A DNA stretch of 64,000 bases, from positions 8,356,190 through 8,420,189 of the forward strand of contig OY987236.1 of NCBI GenBank assembly GCA_963920705.1. The letters run 5' to 3'. A program made the translations under genes and the position numbers. The notes under the pieces were generated by a model. That model saw only the letters and a list, made by a program, of their open reading frames with translations, had not been told where the DNA came from and made no database searches. Below, in pieces: positions 36,101 to 49,278 of this stretch (within the stretch, counting starts at the first letter, position 1; every line of letters starts with the position of its first letter). The DNA comes from Odiellus spinosus. Its lineage: Eukaryota > Arthropoda > Arachnida > Opiliones > Phalangiidae.

Positions 36101-39100
36101 TCCGTTAAGTGAAGGGGGTCATCGGGAGAATCCATCAAAAGAAAGTCGTCGACAATCACGTCACTCATAGGAATGTAAGGCGCTCGCAAGGAGAAGTCTT
36201 CCTTCTGAATTTTTTTTAAAAAGAATAGGTTAAAATTTCACCCTAAGCTGATTTCCTTTGGTCTCCTTTTTCTAAGTTTTGATATGGTTTTTAGCTTTTT
36301 ACACATATTATAACAGTCCTAATATCAGAGTATGGTATCTATTTAAAATAAGCCTAATTCATTAGTTCAATAAGAATCAACAAATATTACTCAGAAAGTA
36401 AACTTAACAATGAAAAGATTAAGCAAACTTTTGCGAATCTCTTGCTATAATCCAACAGTAATACGAATTAAAAAGGGCGATTTTACTAGCCAGAGACTCA
36501 ATGAGATATAAAACTACGTGGACATTGTTAAGCCTACTTTAAGAGTAGGTTAAAAATGTATATATAAGTTAAGATTTAAAGGTAGTCAATTTATCATACT
36601 TCTTTCGAGGTAACCAAATTAAGCCTTTCGAGAAGAGACCCAGAACCACCAACACCATCCTGTTTTGAGCTTAGCCAAGTCACTCTCCTCTGATTTGGAC
36701 GAATATCACGGTTATCTCCCTAACGATTAATATCAAATTAAGATAAACTACACCATCATTGATTCAAAGTGAGCTTACATTAACTATCGAATCCAGCAAA
36801 TATTTTCCAGAATCTGAAGAAAGTAACGGGTCATCTCTATTGGTCAAGAAGGGGTCCTTATCAACGAGTAAAGGACTTCGGGACGTCGTAACCAAATGGT
36901 CAGCCATACTTCCGCTATCATCATAATTGTTATGCTTTTCGAAAAGCAAGTAGTTATTGTATTCCCCGAGTAACATGGAGGGTTCCTCGGAATCCAAGTC
37001 ATCCAATAAAACATCTTCAAACAAATCTGGGCAAACGCCAGACATATCCAACGGAATACAAACGTCTCCGGCTTGAGGGGCCAAGTGAGTTAAATCTTCT
37101 GGTTCTTCCTTCGAAACTAATGGAAGAATTTGAATAGTCAATCTTTAAAAAAAGCCAAATCAAAAACCTACGAGATTTACGCGTACCTATAAGACTACCC
37201 TCGTTATCTACAAAAGTTAAGAATCCAGTATTCATATCTGCTGTTCTAGGAGCAAAGATTTTATTAGTGTTGGCCTGAGGTAGAGAGGGTACAAATTCTT
37301 CTTCAGATTCGGGTTCACTCGATGCGGTGGTAGGAGAGGGCGGGACGCTACGAGGCGTAACAACTTGGTCAGCTGAGAAAATCTCATGTTTGCGTTCGAT
37401 TTCACTATTTCAAATACCAAATATTCAAATATTACACCATAAAATTAACAATCCCACCCAAAATGGCCGCGACTCATCATACACTTCGATGTATTTGGTA
37501 ACAATCCTGAAATAAATTAGGTCAACTTGCTAAAATACAAGTTATAACCAGAGCAAAATTGATTGCCTGCCATTTTGGGGTGGGATTAAAAGTATTCACG
37601 TAACAAGGCGGGTATCGGTATTATACCTCAAGATATAATTGACGCAAACCACACACTGCGGTTTATTAGTGGATCCTTCGTATATTATGGTACCTTGGGT
37701 AAGGACCCAGACATATCCACCAAATTTAGCGAGAAATCTATAACTATTTGTTTCGCATTGTCCTTTAGCAAAAACTGAATAAATAACAAAAATAAAATAA
37801 CGAAAAATGTTTTAAGTCACTTCATTATCGAATTTAGGAAAAAATTATTCAATTATATCAGCAGATTTCTTTTAAAAGTATACGTCTCTATTAGATCTAC
37901 TATGCAGAAATCTTAATTCTTATCTTTAGGTCAATAAAAGATAGTTTTATTACACTCGAGTGAGAGATATCAGAATTAGCGAGACAGATTAGACCACAAC
38001 TCCCGAAAGTTTTTTTTTTTTTAAATGTAATAGATTTTTATTATCAATTTTTTTTAAATTAGGAAAAATAAGAAAATACACGATGCAGTATATAGCGACC
38101 TTGGCTCAGTTCTATACTAAACTATAAACCTCATGAAAAACGAGAAATGATAATGAAAAAATTAAGAAAAATAATCATACGAGTTTAAATTCAAAGCAAT
38201 ATTTAGGTTTAATATAAAATTGGGTGTGTTAAAGAAAATACTCTTTTTTCTTTAAGAATAAAGTACTACTAAAAGCCGACCGTAAAAAAAAATGCTTTGT
38301 TTAGCAAAAAAATATTAAGTCGACCACACTCGCCAAATGGGTGAGGAGAAGCCCTCGACAGGTTAAAAATAAAACTCTTCCAAAAAAGATATGGAATGCT
38401 ACCAATGTACGACAGAGAGTAAAAGCGTAACACCACAGCAAAGAGAGAAAGAGGGAGAGTAAAAGGTTAAAATTCATTTTGCAAATGCTAAAAAAATATT
38501 CCACGAGACAAGAGACCTTTTAGTTATTGATTTCTACAAGACATTAAGATATATCCCTTTCTTTTTCTTATTTAACCAACAAAATCAATATGAAAAACTC
38601 CCTCAGTGATCGCAAAAACTGGTAGCGCAAAATTTAAACATAAAACAAATAACTTTTATAGATCGAGTGCTAAATCGCTTGCAAATAAAGGAAATATATT
38701 TTTAATTCTTAATTACAGAAATTTAATATCCTAATATTTAAATTAGTTTCAATTTAAGGGTAATTTGGTTTTTTAGTAACTGTATTTTTAATGTTTTCTA
38801 ATTAGTAATTAGAAATTCACGATATTAATATACCAATGATAAATCTATCTATATAATTTAATATTGAATAGAGTCCTTTATCCCCTAAGGGGAAGTGGCT
38901 ACGGCTATTATAATACAAGCCGAAATATAGATACATGTATCTGTATAAGGGGACACACCTATATAAAAACTGTCTCGTCAACACGAGGTGGATATAATAC
39001 CAAAAGCTGCCCTAATTGATATTCTTATCACGCCTATGCCACCACATTCGCAATTACACGACACGATATACTGGATAAACTATAAAACTGTAACGCAAAA

Positions 39101-40247
39101 CAAGCCTCGAAAATACTACTATATCCAAACGAGGACAAAATTGGAATTATACTACGGTACTACGACCCTCATTTTCCAAGCTCAAACGGAAAATATTAAT
39201 CTTTTGGCATTTAAAATATGCAGAAATTAAAATTTAAACATTTTTATCACTTCAGCGCAGAAGTTAAGATAATTAGAAGTTGATTAATGCGACATCGAAA
39301 ACAAAAGTAAGGCAATAATACACTTACCGAAGAGATTTAACAGGGTAGAAAAACTACTCTTAAGGAGTGTCTATTCCGTTTATTTTTTATTTAAAGGGAA
39401 CCTAATACAAATTCACTTACAAATTGTTAAGAGTAGATTATCTTTATAAGCGGCGTGATCTAGGCTACTCGCAAAGGGAAAGAGAGAGAAGGGGGTTTGA
39501 GCTTTTACGCAATCAGGAAACAGGCCGGCTCTAACATCCCCACCATAGTGAGTTAGCGAGAGAGAATGATAGAGAGCCCCGTTCCAAAATAAGGAGGGGA
39601 GAGAGAGAGAGAGAGAGGGGAGGCCCCGAATAAGGGGAAAGTAAAACCCTGGAGTCTGCTGGAGTGTATATGTGAGGGAGGGGAGCCCGATCCATACCTA
39701 TATATCAAAGAGGGAGTGAAATACACATTTAGACTCAACACAGGGGAAGCACTCGACACAATCCCTATCACCCCAAAGAGAATTATGTCAAATATAAGTA
39801 CGGTATAACACCACCCAATTTCTAAGCTGAGGCTTTTTAAACATCAATACCAGCCAATTTTTTTTAAATCATTAAGCGTAAGATATAATTATATAGCCTC
39901 CCCGACTTCCCCTACTTTCTTTACGTATCCCTGTAAAAGAACCCTACGAAAGGAAACTCATCCCAGCATACATTAATCACTAAGTTTCCCATTATATGTA
40001 CAAGGTAATAATTTACAGATACATCGATAGGTTAGAAATTTTTACAAAAATGGAGAGGGGGAAGAAGCCGGTTTGCGTGCCAGAGGTAGGGAACCTAGCA
40101 CAAACTTATATTGAGGGTGGATTTTTCCCCCTAAGTTATTCCACTAGCTTAGGAGCTATTTTTAAGTCTTTCCGAAGCAACAACAGTACCAGCTAATACT
40201 GATAAATTTTACAATTATGTTTGTAGGAAGTGAAGTGAGAATAGGGC

Positions 40248-40287
<40 letters not shown>

Positions 40288-43200
40288 TCTTATAGTTTAG
40301 AGAAGCCGAACCACTGTTCCTGGCAAACTCTTCTTCAAACTCATTCAAGGCAGGGGGGAGTTAATGCTAGTTCAAAAAAGATCTACCAAACTATATCCAA
40401 GGCCAAATTAGAAGATAGAAAAATTTGTCCCATGCCAAGCTTTCAAATATATAAATAAAATTCATCGTAACGTCAGAGAGAGAGAGAGAATGAAAAGGTG
40501 GTTAACAACATAGATAAAACCTTTTTAACGCAGCCGCATACTCAGCGTACTCCCCAGGATCTCTCTACAAAGATACGGCAGTCTCATCCTGATAATGTTA
40601 AAGGTTTCGTCCTTTCCGTATCACGAGTATTCGAGCGTTAAACTAACCTTTAACTACCCGGCTAATTTTAAACTAACGTTTCACCAGAAATTTCATTTTT
40701 GAATTTTTCTACAAATAACCTCAGACCTTTGTTATTCGACTGAATGTAAGTTTACAGCCAAAATAAAAACCTATAAAGCCTTTCAAAGATTACATCTCAA
40801 TTTTTATCTATTGAACTTAATTACTCAAAGTAAAATACTAAGAGGAAAGAAGTCCGCACCAGATTTACGCGCAATTAAAATTTTATCGATGCACATTCGA
40901 CTGTACGCTATAAAACTAGAACCATCTGTGTAAAGTTTCTCTATCATTTTATATTCAAAAGATGCAAACCAAAGTACTGGTATTTGTTTTAGAGGTAAAA
41001 TGTTAAAGGTCTTCACTCACTGAAGTTTGAGATGGCTATGTGCCTCTTTCTCAGAAACAATAGAACGCATAATGTTGTACAAAACTTTTTTTTTTTTTTA
41101 CAAATTCCAGAATTCCAGAGGTTGGCCGATAGGCAAAATACCGTATTTATTTGAAAAAGAAAGAGGAAAGGGGGAAAGCTTAGCTGGAAGATTGCCATAA
41201 TCGGAGACTTTTTAAAAAAAACATCATTTGATCTACGAGCAAAGGCAAATGAAAGCCAGAGGGGATTATTACTAGTTTTTATAAATCCCATCCCTCCTAT
41301 CTTCATCATTAACGAGTTTAGACTACTAACAGTTTAAACAAAAAAAAAAAAAGCTTTTCTGGGAAATTTTGAAAATTCAAAGCTAATTAGCAGTCGAATG
41401 GTTAAGGTGACAAAACTTAAGCGTAATATAATTTTTTTGGAAACATTCCAAAGTATTTAAACGTAAATTCGACGGTCCTATTGAGTCGTTTGAAACATAA
41501 AAAAAAAACTGAACTAAAAAGTGTCTTTACAGTTTAAGTAAATGGGATAATATATTTTCCCATTTTCTAAAATTGGAATTGTTTTTCAAGTTTTCAAAGA
41601 AAAAAAATGTTTTTTTTGGTACAACATTATTTACTCGCAAAGGTTTAGTAAACTCAGTGTCAATAACCCCTTAACATTCTTACGAGAAATACTGAAATAG
41701 TCAATGACTATTTTGTTTGTTAAAGTGTTGAAAAACACAAACATACTAAATACTACATTTTAGCTAAAGGACCGCATTCCTGTAGTAGTTTTCTTTCTAA
41801 AACTAGTCATTTGGTTTGTCAACTTTAAGTTATAGCTTGTGCTGCAAAACATAGTAAATTACTCCTACATTTTGGAAGGAAAACCACGTCCCTGTAGTAG
41901 TTTTCATACTTAATCTACTAATATTAATACAGATTTTGAAATATAAGGTTCTACAGTTAGTTAAAGTGTCTAACTCTTATTTAATTTAACAATCTGGTTT
42001 GTCAAAATGATACTACATTGGAAAACATACTACATTACTACTACATTTTGGAAGGGGGACATGCCTCCCTATAGTAGTTTTCATACTAAATCTAAATACC
42101 AACATTAAAGAGACAGTTTTTGAAATTTAACATTCTAGTTAAGTTTTATTTTAATTTTAATTAACTTCCAGCAGCACATTATTTAAAAGAGCTACTAAAC
42201 ATTTCTACTTCTTCAGATGGTCCAGTTTCAGAAGTTTACATCCTGAATTACATTATTCTACTTCCTAAGTAGGTCTCGCCTATGTAGTAGTTTTCATCCT
42301 AAATTATATTATTCTTTTTTCTAAAGATAGTCTCATAAATATTGTGTCAGTATAATTTATTCTACATCTTGAGATACTCTAGCTGCTGCGGTGGTTTTTA
42401 TCCTTAATTAGATTATTACATTTCTTAAATTCTAAACTAAATTACGAAACTATATAATCCTGCTTTTTAAAGGGAATAAAACTGGCAAGGCTTTCTTTAC
42501 GGAAGAATCCTAATAAAGAGCGAGTTACCAGAGCTAAAATTGGCAAAGACTAAGGTCCAGCTGGTAGATATTTCAGCCCTAAAAGAGTTCTATTTAAATT
42601 TCCTGATTTTGACAGGTTTCCCTGACCATTTTTGACAATCTTTCCTGATCAAATGATTAATCGGACTCAAGTAATCTTTAAAGAGATACTGAATTTTGTG
42701 ATAAATTTCACTGATCAATTAGTCCAATTTTTGTACTCCCTGACCTTTTGCCTCAATTATTTTTAAACTCCCTGACCTTTTGCTTCAATTATTTTTAAAC
42801 TCCCTGACCTTTTGCCTCAATTATTTTTAAACTCCCTGACCTTTTGCCTCAATTATTTTTAAACTCCCTGACCTTTTGCCTCAATTATTTTTAAACTCCC
42901 TGACCTTTTGCCTCAATTATTTTTAAACTCCCTGACCTTTTGCCTCAATTATTTTCAAACTCCCTGACCTTTTGCCTCAATTATTTTTAAACTCACTGAC
43001 CTTTTGCCTCAATTTTCAATTTCCCTGACTTTTCCACTGCCAACCCTGCTTATGACGGTCTCTTTATGCTCTGACTATTACATTGAACCTCAAACGGACT
43101 CTCATAAAAATCAACTTTAAGCTGAGGGGATATATCCAATAAAAGCTTATATTACTCAATAGTTTTTATCCTAAACTAAAAAGAACTGCTTGGTTTTCCT

Positions 43201-44805
43201 ATACTAGCATGGGAACATTTAGTACTTATCGCACACACCCAAGTCTCAATCAAGTTATCAACCAAATTAATATTTAATACAGGAGAAAGCTTGTCAAGGA
43301 AGAAATAGATTACTTTAAGAGGTCTTAAAAGGGGAACAGTAACACGAATGATAAGAAATATCATTAAAAGTTTTGATATTTTTATAGATGGATATAAGTA
43401 CTTGTTCATACATGGTTTGCTTTCTAACCCCCTCTATTTGTAGTGATTTTAAGTTTTTAACCTAAAATCAACTTACATTTTGTCAACTTAATAACAAAAA
43501 ATGAAATTTCTGGATAAACTTAATCGTACGGGTGAAATCAAATAAAAACTCACGAGTTTTGTAGCTCTTTTCCATCAACTTGCAATCAGACACGTGAAAA
43601 AACAAATACACGGATTTCCCCAACAATTCTTCACTCTTGTAACCAAGAATATCAGCTATCCTAGATTAAAGCCAGAAAAATCAGGTTTGAAAGATCAAAA
43701 AAATTTCTTTTAAGCGTTACTGGCAAATACGAACTTACCGATCATCAACATAAGTAAATTTCATGTCTAAACTATGTCTGCTAAGAAAAGTTTGTTTTCC
43801 CAATGGCACTTCGATATTTGAAGGATGAGGAATGGGTTCGCCTATTGTCAGGAAACACTTTTCTTGTTCCCTCAGTTCTTCGCTATCATCCTTGGGAACG
43901 CTAGAGGCCGAATTCTCTTTCAGCGGCTCTGGATCTCTTTTGATTTTAAGCGATGGCTTTTTTAAGATGCGTCCAGTGAAGTGAATGACTTTGAAGGAAG
44001 CCGATCTCAAAGTGAGACAACGTCCTTTTCCATTCAAGGTGTTCTTCATACGAACAAAAATTGAAAATGGCACGATGGAATCTTTCTCTTCAGTTTTTAA
44101 GCTCAGAAGCTCTTTAATGTCATCGTGGTCGCAAGGATGACTGTAGTCAAAGATGCTGTTACCCATTAAATCCGTCTATGAATTGTTTTAATATTATTTA
44201 AAGGCCCAAATTTTATGACAATGCAAAAATTTATGTTATTAGTTTTACTAACTTGTGATAATCCCAAATACAAGTCAATATTTTCAGAAAGATACACCAT
44301 ATCACCATCTTGAGACATAACGAGCAAAAATCCATCTAATGACTTCAGGTACAGAGTTTCCAAGGGGTTGAGAGGTTTCTTTTTGATGTATTCTATCGGT
44401 TAAAAAAATTTTCATCAAGAATCAAATATCGTAAAAAGAAAAACAACTGATAACATTAAATCTTTTATGACTAAGATAAATGTACCTATATCAGGATCTA
44501 TGTAGGATCTGATCTTTAAAAAACTGATAGCAATTCTCATAATAGACGCTTTGTCCATTTGAGTCAGAGCCGAAGCTGGTAATGGCAACTGATCAGCCAT
44601 TTCAAAGAATATCTCTGTTTCCTTACTGCGCCTACATCGAGCTGCATCACGAGATTTTTCCTTACGTTTCTCCGAATTTCTGAAGAAACACCAAAGTGAC
44701 ACGGTTAAAAAATTACTAATGAAGCTAAACTGATTATATTAATTACCTCCGTTTCACCGGTTTAATCTCCGATCCAAGCTTTTTGGCAACTTTAGCATCA
44801 CACAT
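33191..44805 (-). CDS. HIF1A/sima: HIF-1alpha / similar (bHLH-PAS hypoxia factor)
   Basis: Oxygen-regulated transcription factor; it dimerises with ARNT/tango and activates hypoxia genes. Thirteen exons (minus): 44805-44747, 44679-44486, 44392-44253, 44175-43739, 43660-43554, 37774-37627, 37404-37187, 37116-36779, 36719-36615, 36204-35805, 35440-34982, 33706-33588, 33409-33191. They give 980 aa. bHLH (18-84): [23 protein letters not shown] part [23 protein letters not shown] (about 94-160): [40 protein letters not shown] (about 277-361): [39 protein letters not shown]-terminal degron [17 protein letters not shown] (Pro448) and C-terminal degron [12 protein letters not shown] (Pro591) are the VHL/PHD sites. 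Exon 12 carries [20 protein letters not shown]. The exon 8 acceptor was chosen at 37116 because the next one upstream gives a stop. Intron 5 is 5.8 kb. Confidence 0.96.
33840..34230. repeat. Degenerate tandem repeat in HIF intron 11
   Basis: About eight poorly conserved units of roughly 40-50 bp built on TTTGCCAATTTTTCATCAAT then GAAAAGTACTTTCCCTGATA. It lies in the 1.3-kb intron between exons 11 and 12. It is non-coding. Confidence 0.7.
40251..40286. repeat. Homopolymer T tract
   Basis: About 36 consecutive T inside HIF intron 5. On the transcribed (minus) strand it is poly(A), as left by retroposed A-tails, but no retroposed body is recognised beside it. Confidence 0.9.
41690..42310. repeat. 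Degenerate repeat, about 140-150 bp unit
   Basis: Four or more copies of a block with ACTACATTTTGGAAGG followed by CCTGTAGTAGTTTTCATACT (near 41753-41800, 41862-41920, 42028-42085, 42220-42310). The copies are clearly diverged. It is intronic and non-coding. Confidence 0.7.
42736..43015. repeat. 32-bp tandem array in HIF intron 5
   Basis: About nine head-to-tail copies of CTCCCTGACCTTTTGCCTCA plus ATTATTTTTAAA. Most copies are identical; single changes occur (GCTTCAATT, TTTTCAAAC, AACTCACTG). It fades into TTTCCCTGACTTTTCCACTG at the right and has related words upstream (42600-42660). Confidence 0.95.
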
Positions 44806-45517
44806 GGTTAAGTTTTTTACGTTTTAGAGTTTAGACGAATACTCGAAGAACAAGGTCAAGGTATAGTAATAAAGTATTTTTTGGTTTGTGGAACAAATAT
44901 GTTTTCTCGGAGAACTAACCTCACACTCAATACAGTCTCGAAACACTGTCGAGGATTGTATTGAAAATATGAGGATATTTTGGCGAAGTATAAAGAAAAA
45001 AACGTTGCCAAGGCTTAAGGAGTATCAAAATATTTGGCAAAAATTAACGTCCCCTCTGGCAGAGTCTGGCTCGAGCTTGATTTAACAAGTTCTAAGAACT
45101 ACAATTGAAACGGCACTTAATGGCAGATTGGCAGTACACAAAGAGATTAGGCCTTTGCCTTACTCCGATTAAACATTTTTAGATTACGCAAACACCGTAA
45201 TCAAGGTGATTACATGATTTCCGAATTATCACCTTTTATTAGCGAGCATTTTGATTATCAACTGATTATAAATTTACAATACAAAGTAACTGTTAAACTC
45301 TTTGATAACCCACCTCAACAGATGGTTTAATCACTCCACTGATCTCAACCTCGTCCACTTATAAAAATGGCGGAAGTAATTCCCAAATATTTGGCTTCTT
45401 TCCCTCCCCTTTTCGATGTATTCCCCCAAAACTTAAAATATTTACCGCGAAAATTTAAATTTTCACCTTTTTACCCAAAAATAATTAATACCAAGCCTAA
45501 TTAATAAAGTATTTTAT
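44806..45517. promoter_or_regulatory. HIF 5' flank and POLR1F 3' end
   Basis: 712 bp between HIF (start 44805) and the POLR1F stop (45518), both on the minus strand. The HIF promoter should lie here. No TATA box or other convincing site is recognised. A 65-aa plus-strand frame at 44888-45085 looks accidental. Confidence 0.4.
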
Positions 45518-47007
45518 TTATTTGGATTTATGTTTCGTTTTCTTTAAAACAACGTCGGTAGCTTGAGTTTTATGTGATTTTACTTTCAAAGGTTTCTCAT
45601 CACATTTATATTTTTTCTTCTTTTTATGGTGTTCTTTCTCTCTTTTGAGTCTCTTTAGTTTCTTACTGGGGCTCGATGTGTTAGAAGATAAGTCTGTATT
45701 GCCCTCCGTTAAAGAATATTCCCGTTTTTTTCTTTTTTTAACTTCTTTACTGTTTGAAGACGGCTCCAAGTCGTTAATTATAGTTTTAAGTTCTTCAGGA
45801 TCAAAATCCAACCCGTATTCGTCTAGCAAATCAACTTTATTATGCTTATCCTTATTCTTCTTCTTTTTCTTGTCTTTTTTACTTTTGGGTGATTTTGAAA
45901 CTTTGACTTTACTCAACGTAGTCTCATTTGAATTAGCTGCGATCGATTCTACTCCGGAATCCGATAAAACTGCCGTAGTATTTGATATTTTTTTAGTTTT
46001 GCCAGAGTTCCTTTTCTTTGAAGTAGAGTCAGCTAAAGTGGATGAGATGGTTGGAGAAAATATTCCAGAGGTATTAGTACTGGTGATACTTTCACTACGA
46101 TTTCTTTTACGGTTAGGGGTGTTTGGAACTTTGATTTTTGGCATTGCTTCAGACTGGGCTATAGGTTCACTGAAAAACTCCTCTTCTGAATCTTTATCAG
46201 ATTCACTTACGGTGTAACCATTGATGATTTTTGATTGAGATGGTTTAGTTGCAGATACTGGACGATCTTTCAGGATTTGTAGACTGAAATTTATTATAAA
46301 TGGTAAATAACAAATGGTAAAAACAAATTATGAAATCTTCTCACCATTCGTGAGTTATCCTTCCACGTATTCTCATATTATTTTCTCCAGCATCTACAGA
46401 TGTTATTTTAAATGCCATTTCTTGACCAATACAAACAAAATTGTCTATCGTGGCTTCGTCAATTCCTTTATCGAGTGTCAAAGATACATTGATACAACCG
46501 TGAACTAAACATCCAGCGTGTGTTTGACTTATTCTTAAATTTCAAAATAACAATTAAGAAGTTTTATTCAATAGTTTTTGTAGTTGTCTTACTTGTTAAC
46601 AATTCCAAAGAGAATTTCGCCAACAACTGGTTTGAAAATGTAAAAATTTGCCGATACTTGATAATATATGTATGGTAGGTCTGATATAATTTCTCCATCG
46701 TCTTCCAAGAACGTTACACTGTCGTATCCAAGTACAATGCCACCAATCCTATAAAATACGCAATGGATTTAAAATTAATCATTTTACCTTGGATTCTTAT
46801 CATTCTTGGAACATGGATATTATCATTAAGCCTTGGTTCTCACCTCTTCACATAGTGATTTTTCCATCCTTGTAAAAATGCGACAACTCCTTGAGTTTCT
46901 TTACCAATAAAAGAGGGTTGGAGAGCAATAGTTACCGAGTGATTAACTTTAGTTACACACGATTTCGAATCATTAACGAGGGTCTTAGCTAAATTAAGAA
47001 AATTCAT
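45518..47007 (-). CDS. POLR1F: RNA polymerase I subunit RPA43 (POLR1F/TWISTNB)
   Basis: Stalk subunit of RNA polymerase I; with its partner it contacts the initiation factor RRN3 for rRNA synthesis in the nucleolus. Four exons (minus): 47007-46844, 46748-46593, 46533-46345, 46283-45518. They give 424 aa. The N-terminal Rpb7/RPA43-type domain has SVTIALQPSFIGKETQGVVA, GGIVLGYDSVTFLEDDGEII and ANFYIFKPVVGEILFGIVNK. The OB/S1 part has the signature HAGCLVHGCINVSLTL and MRIRGRITHEW. The last third is a lysine/serine-rich tail with KKDKKKKKNKDKHNK, typical of the metazoan proteins and probably nucleolar. On the minus strand the stop codon overlaps AATAAA, so the 3' UTR may be very short. Confidence 0.93.
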
Positions 47008-49278
47008 TTCGGCGGGCGATTGTTACCCTCGATGTTTATTCAGCCATTTTGAATTTTACCCATATGCAAATTTTCTGATTTCGAGGAGTAACCAATCACG
47101 GCTTAAAGCTACAGTGGGGAATTTCAAATGGAAATTGACACGTGGTTTTCAATTTTATGGTTCTTAATTTAAAAAATTGAGTATTCAAATTTTTAGTCAC
47201 ATTTATTTACACTATTTCCCAGCAAAGAAAATTATACAGCTACTATATACAACACTTCAAAATGGTTTAAATTAATCGTTAGTTTCTTTAAATTATTAAC
47301 TTCCCTCGCCACTTTCGTCTTGGCATTTCTCGAATAAAAACAAATGACCTTGAGACTAGAAAAGGTTACTTATGCCTACTTTTACATTCCAAAACTGAAA
47401 AAGCTTGGTACAGAAGCTTGGAAAATTAGTGGAATGTCACTTAAAACATTTAGAGAAACTATACCTAGATCTACACCTAATATTTTTATATACTTTTCCA
47501 GTCCTAATTCTCGTAACCTACATTTATTACACCAAAAACTATGGTAAAGTTCAAAGGCCACACATAAATTCGTTGGTTAATTTGTTTTAAATAGACATCA
47601 ACTACTACAATGTTTAAATGGGGTTAAATGTTTGGAAAATAATTTAGGTATATTTTAATACTATATATAGACAACTTCAATTAGAAAAACGCCCCCTGAC
47701 AATGATCTGTCATACTACATAAAATAGAGTTTCGTCTATTCTAAACCCCATTTAGTAGACAAGAGTCCTAAAGATTACTTAGTAGATAAGATTGTTACTA
47801 GGGCACGCATTTATAATTTAATTTGTCTATTCTGCCCAAAGCAAATATATATTCCATCCCATGTTAGGCTTAAGAAGGGACATTATAATAAAGGCATAAG
47901 GCAGTATAGCAAGCATATGATCTTAAATCAACGGTATTATCCTAAAATGCAATGAATTCTGTAATTTTAAGTTTTAATTAAAACTATTAAAAGTCAATTA
48001 TCCATGAAGTAACTGTCTTTCATTTAAAAGTATTTCATTGCATTTAAAATTGGTTACTTATATGTAAAATGATTAGTTTAGTTGTGATCATAAATTAAAA
48101 ATTTAAAGAGTAAAATGTTGATGACTGGCTGAGGTAGCTAGGAAGAGTCAATATTTTAAATATACAGTATTAATGTAGAGCTATCTAGCTTAATTTTTTT
48201 TTCAACTGAAATATACGATATATCGTTTTATTTAACACTCTAGAGTAATTTTATGATTTCGACCTGCTCCGAGCAATATTTCCGTGTTCCAGTTCAGTTG
48301 ATTTAAGATCAAATGTTTGTTACCCAGTCTTGAGCAGGCTTAGAAATAAGTTTACATTTTTTTCTAATTAGTGTTCCAAACCAGGAATTCCTGGTGTATT
48401 GAAAAATTTAAGTGGTCAGCTTGGAAATCTCCCTTCAAATATTTCTTAACTACAAATATTACAATTAATAAAATAGTCGGTAAGACCAGTGATCCTCAGT
48501 TTTTGAATTAAAAAACTGGTTCAAACTATTAATAAACTGGTTTTTGACATGTAGATTTGTCTTATTTCTAAGCCTGGTTTTAAGCCTTTATCCAATACAG
48601 CTTTCTAATCGTCAATGGGGCCCAGTGTCCCCAGATAAGCCTAAGACTGAGTTCAGAAGGGAAATTTTCTGCCAGGGTAAATTTCAATATTGCTTAGCTT
48701 TTGTGCCGTAGTTACAAAATAAAAATTTAAAATGAAACTAAATTGGCACTAATCTCAAATTTTCTAATTAGGAAAATCATAAACCTCTAAAGTACCAGTT
48801 CTTTAGAAAATCTCAAGAGAAGCGAGCAAAAATAAAAGTATCGCTTAAAAATACTAGCCGTAGGCACATTTTTTTTGTATTTGAGTTATTTTGAAAAGTT
48901 TCCAATTATATAAGGTTGAAATAAGGCACAATTAGCGCAGCGTTTTTGTAACCTTTCACCGAGAAAAAGCTTGTGTAAGTCATTCTAAAATATAAATTTA
49001 AAAAAACTTGGTTTTCGTTGAAAAAGTGCTCGTAGTTTTGATATTGTTAAATGTTATTGTACTTAAAAATCTGGCAGTAAAATTTGTAATTTCATTGGTT
49101 TGTATTTTTGATATATAAAAAAATGTTTCGAAGACTATATTATTATTATTTTTTGTAAGGTTTCAGCTTTTGGTCTTTGTAAAATTAAATGTACTGTATG
49201 TATTATTAGCGGATGAATTTACTTAATCATCATGTTGAATAAAAATTTAAAAACTAAATCTTAAAAAGATTTAACTAT
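47008..49278. other. Intergenic between POLR1F and RIN
   Basis: POLR1F 5' flank with a GC-richer start (CCGCCGAAATG at the start codon), then 2.2 kb of AT-rich sequence. Short plus-strand frames at 47344-47590 are unlikely to be genes. It should include the RIN 3' UTR. Confidence 0.5.

Larger units (their letters stand above)
37775..43553. other. HIF intron 5 (5.8 kb)
   Basis: Separates the two exons of PAS-B. It contains a GA-rich patch (39480-39640), a T tract of about 36 (40251-40286), a degenerate repeat (41690-42310) and a 32-bp tandem array (42736-43015). Open frames inside (for example 38988-39230 plus and 41013-41309 minus) show no recognisable protein. It could hold an alternative promoter or enhancer, but nothing specific is visible. 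Confidence 0.6.

Noticed and set aside
36764-37141. HIF exon 8 starting at 37139 (LTIQILPLV...)
   Set aside because: Using the acceptor just before it puts a stop in frame. The acceptor at 37117-37118 restores the phase and yields the family sequence [14 protein letters not shown].
45645-46217. 190-codon plus-strand ORF
   Set aside because: Antisense shadow of the Lys/Ser-rich tail of POLR1F; the translation is a Leu/Phe/Ser artefact.
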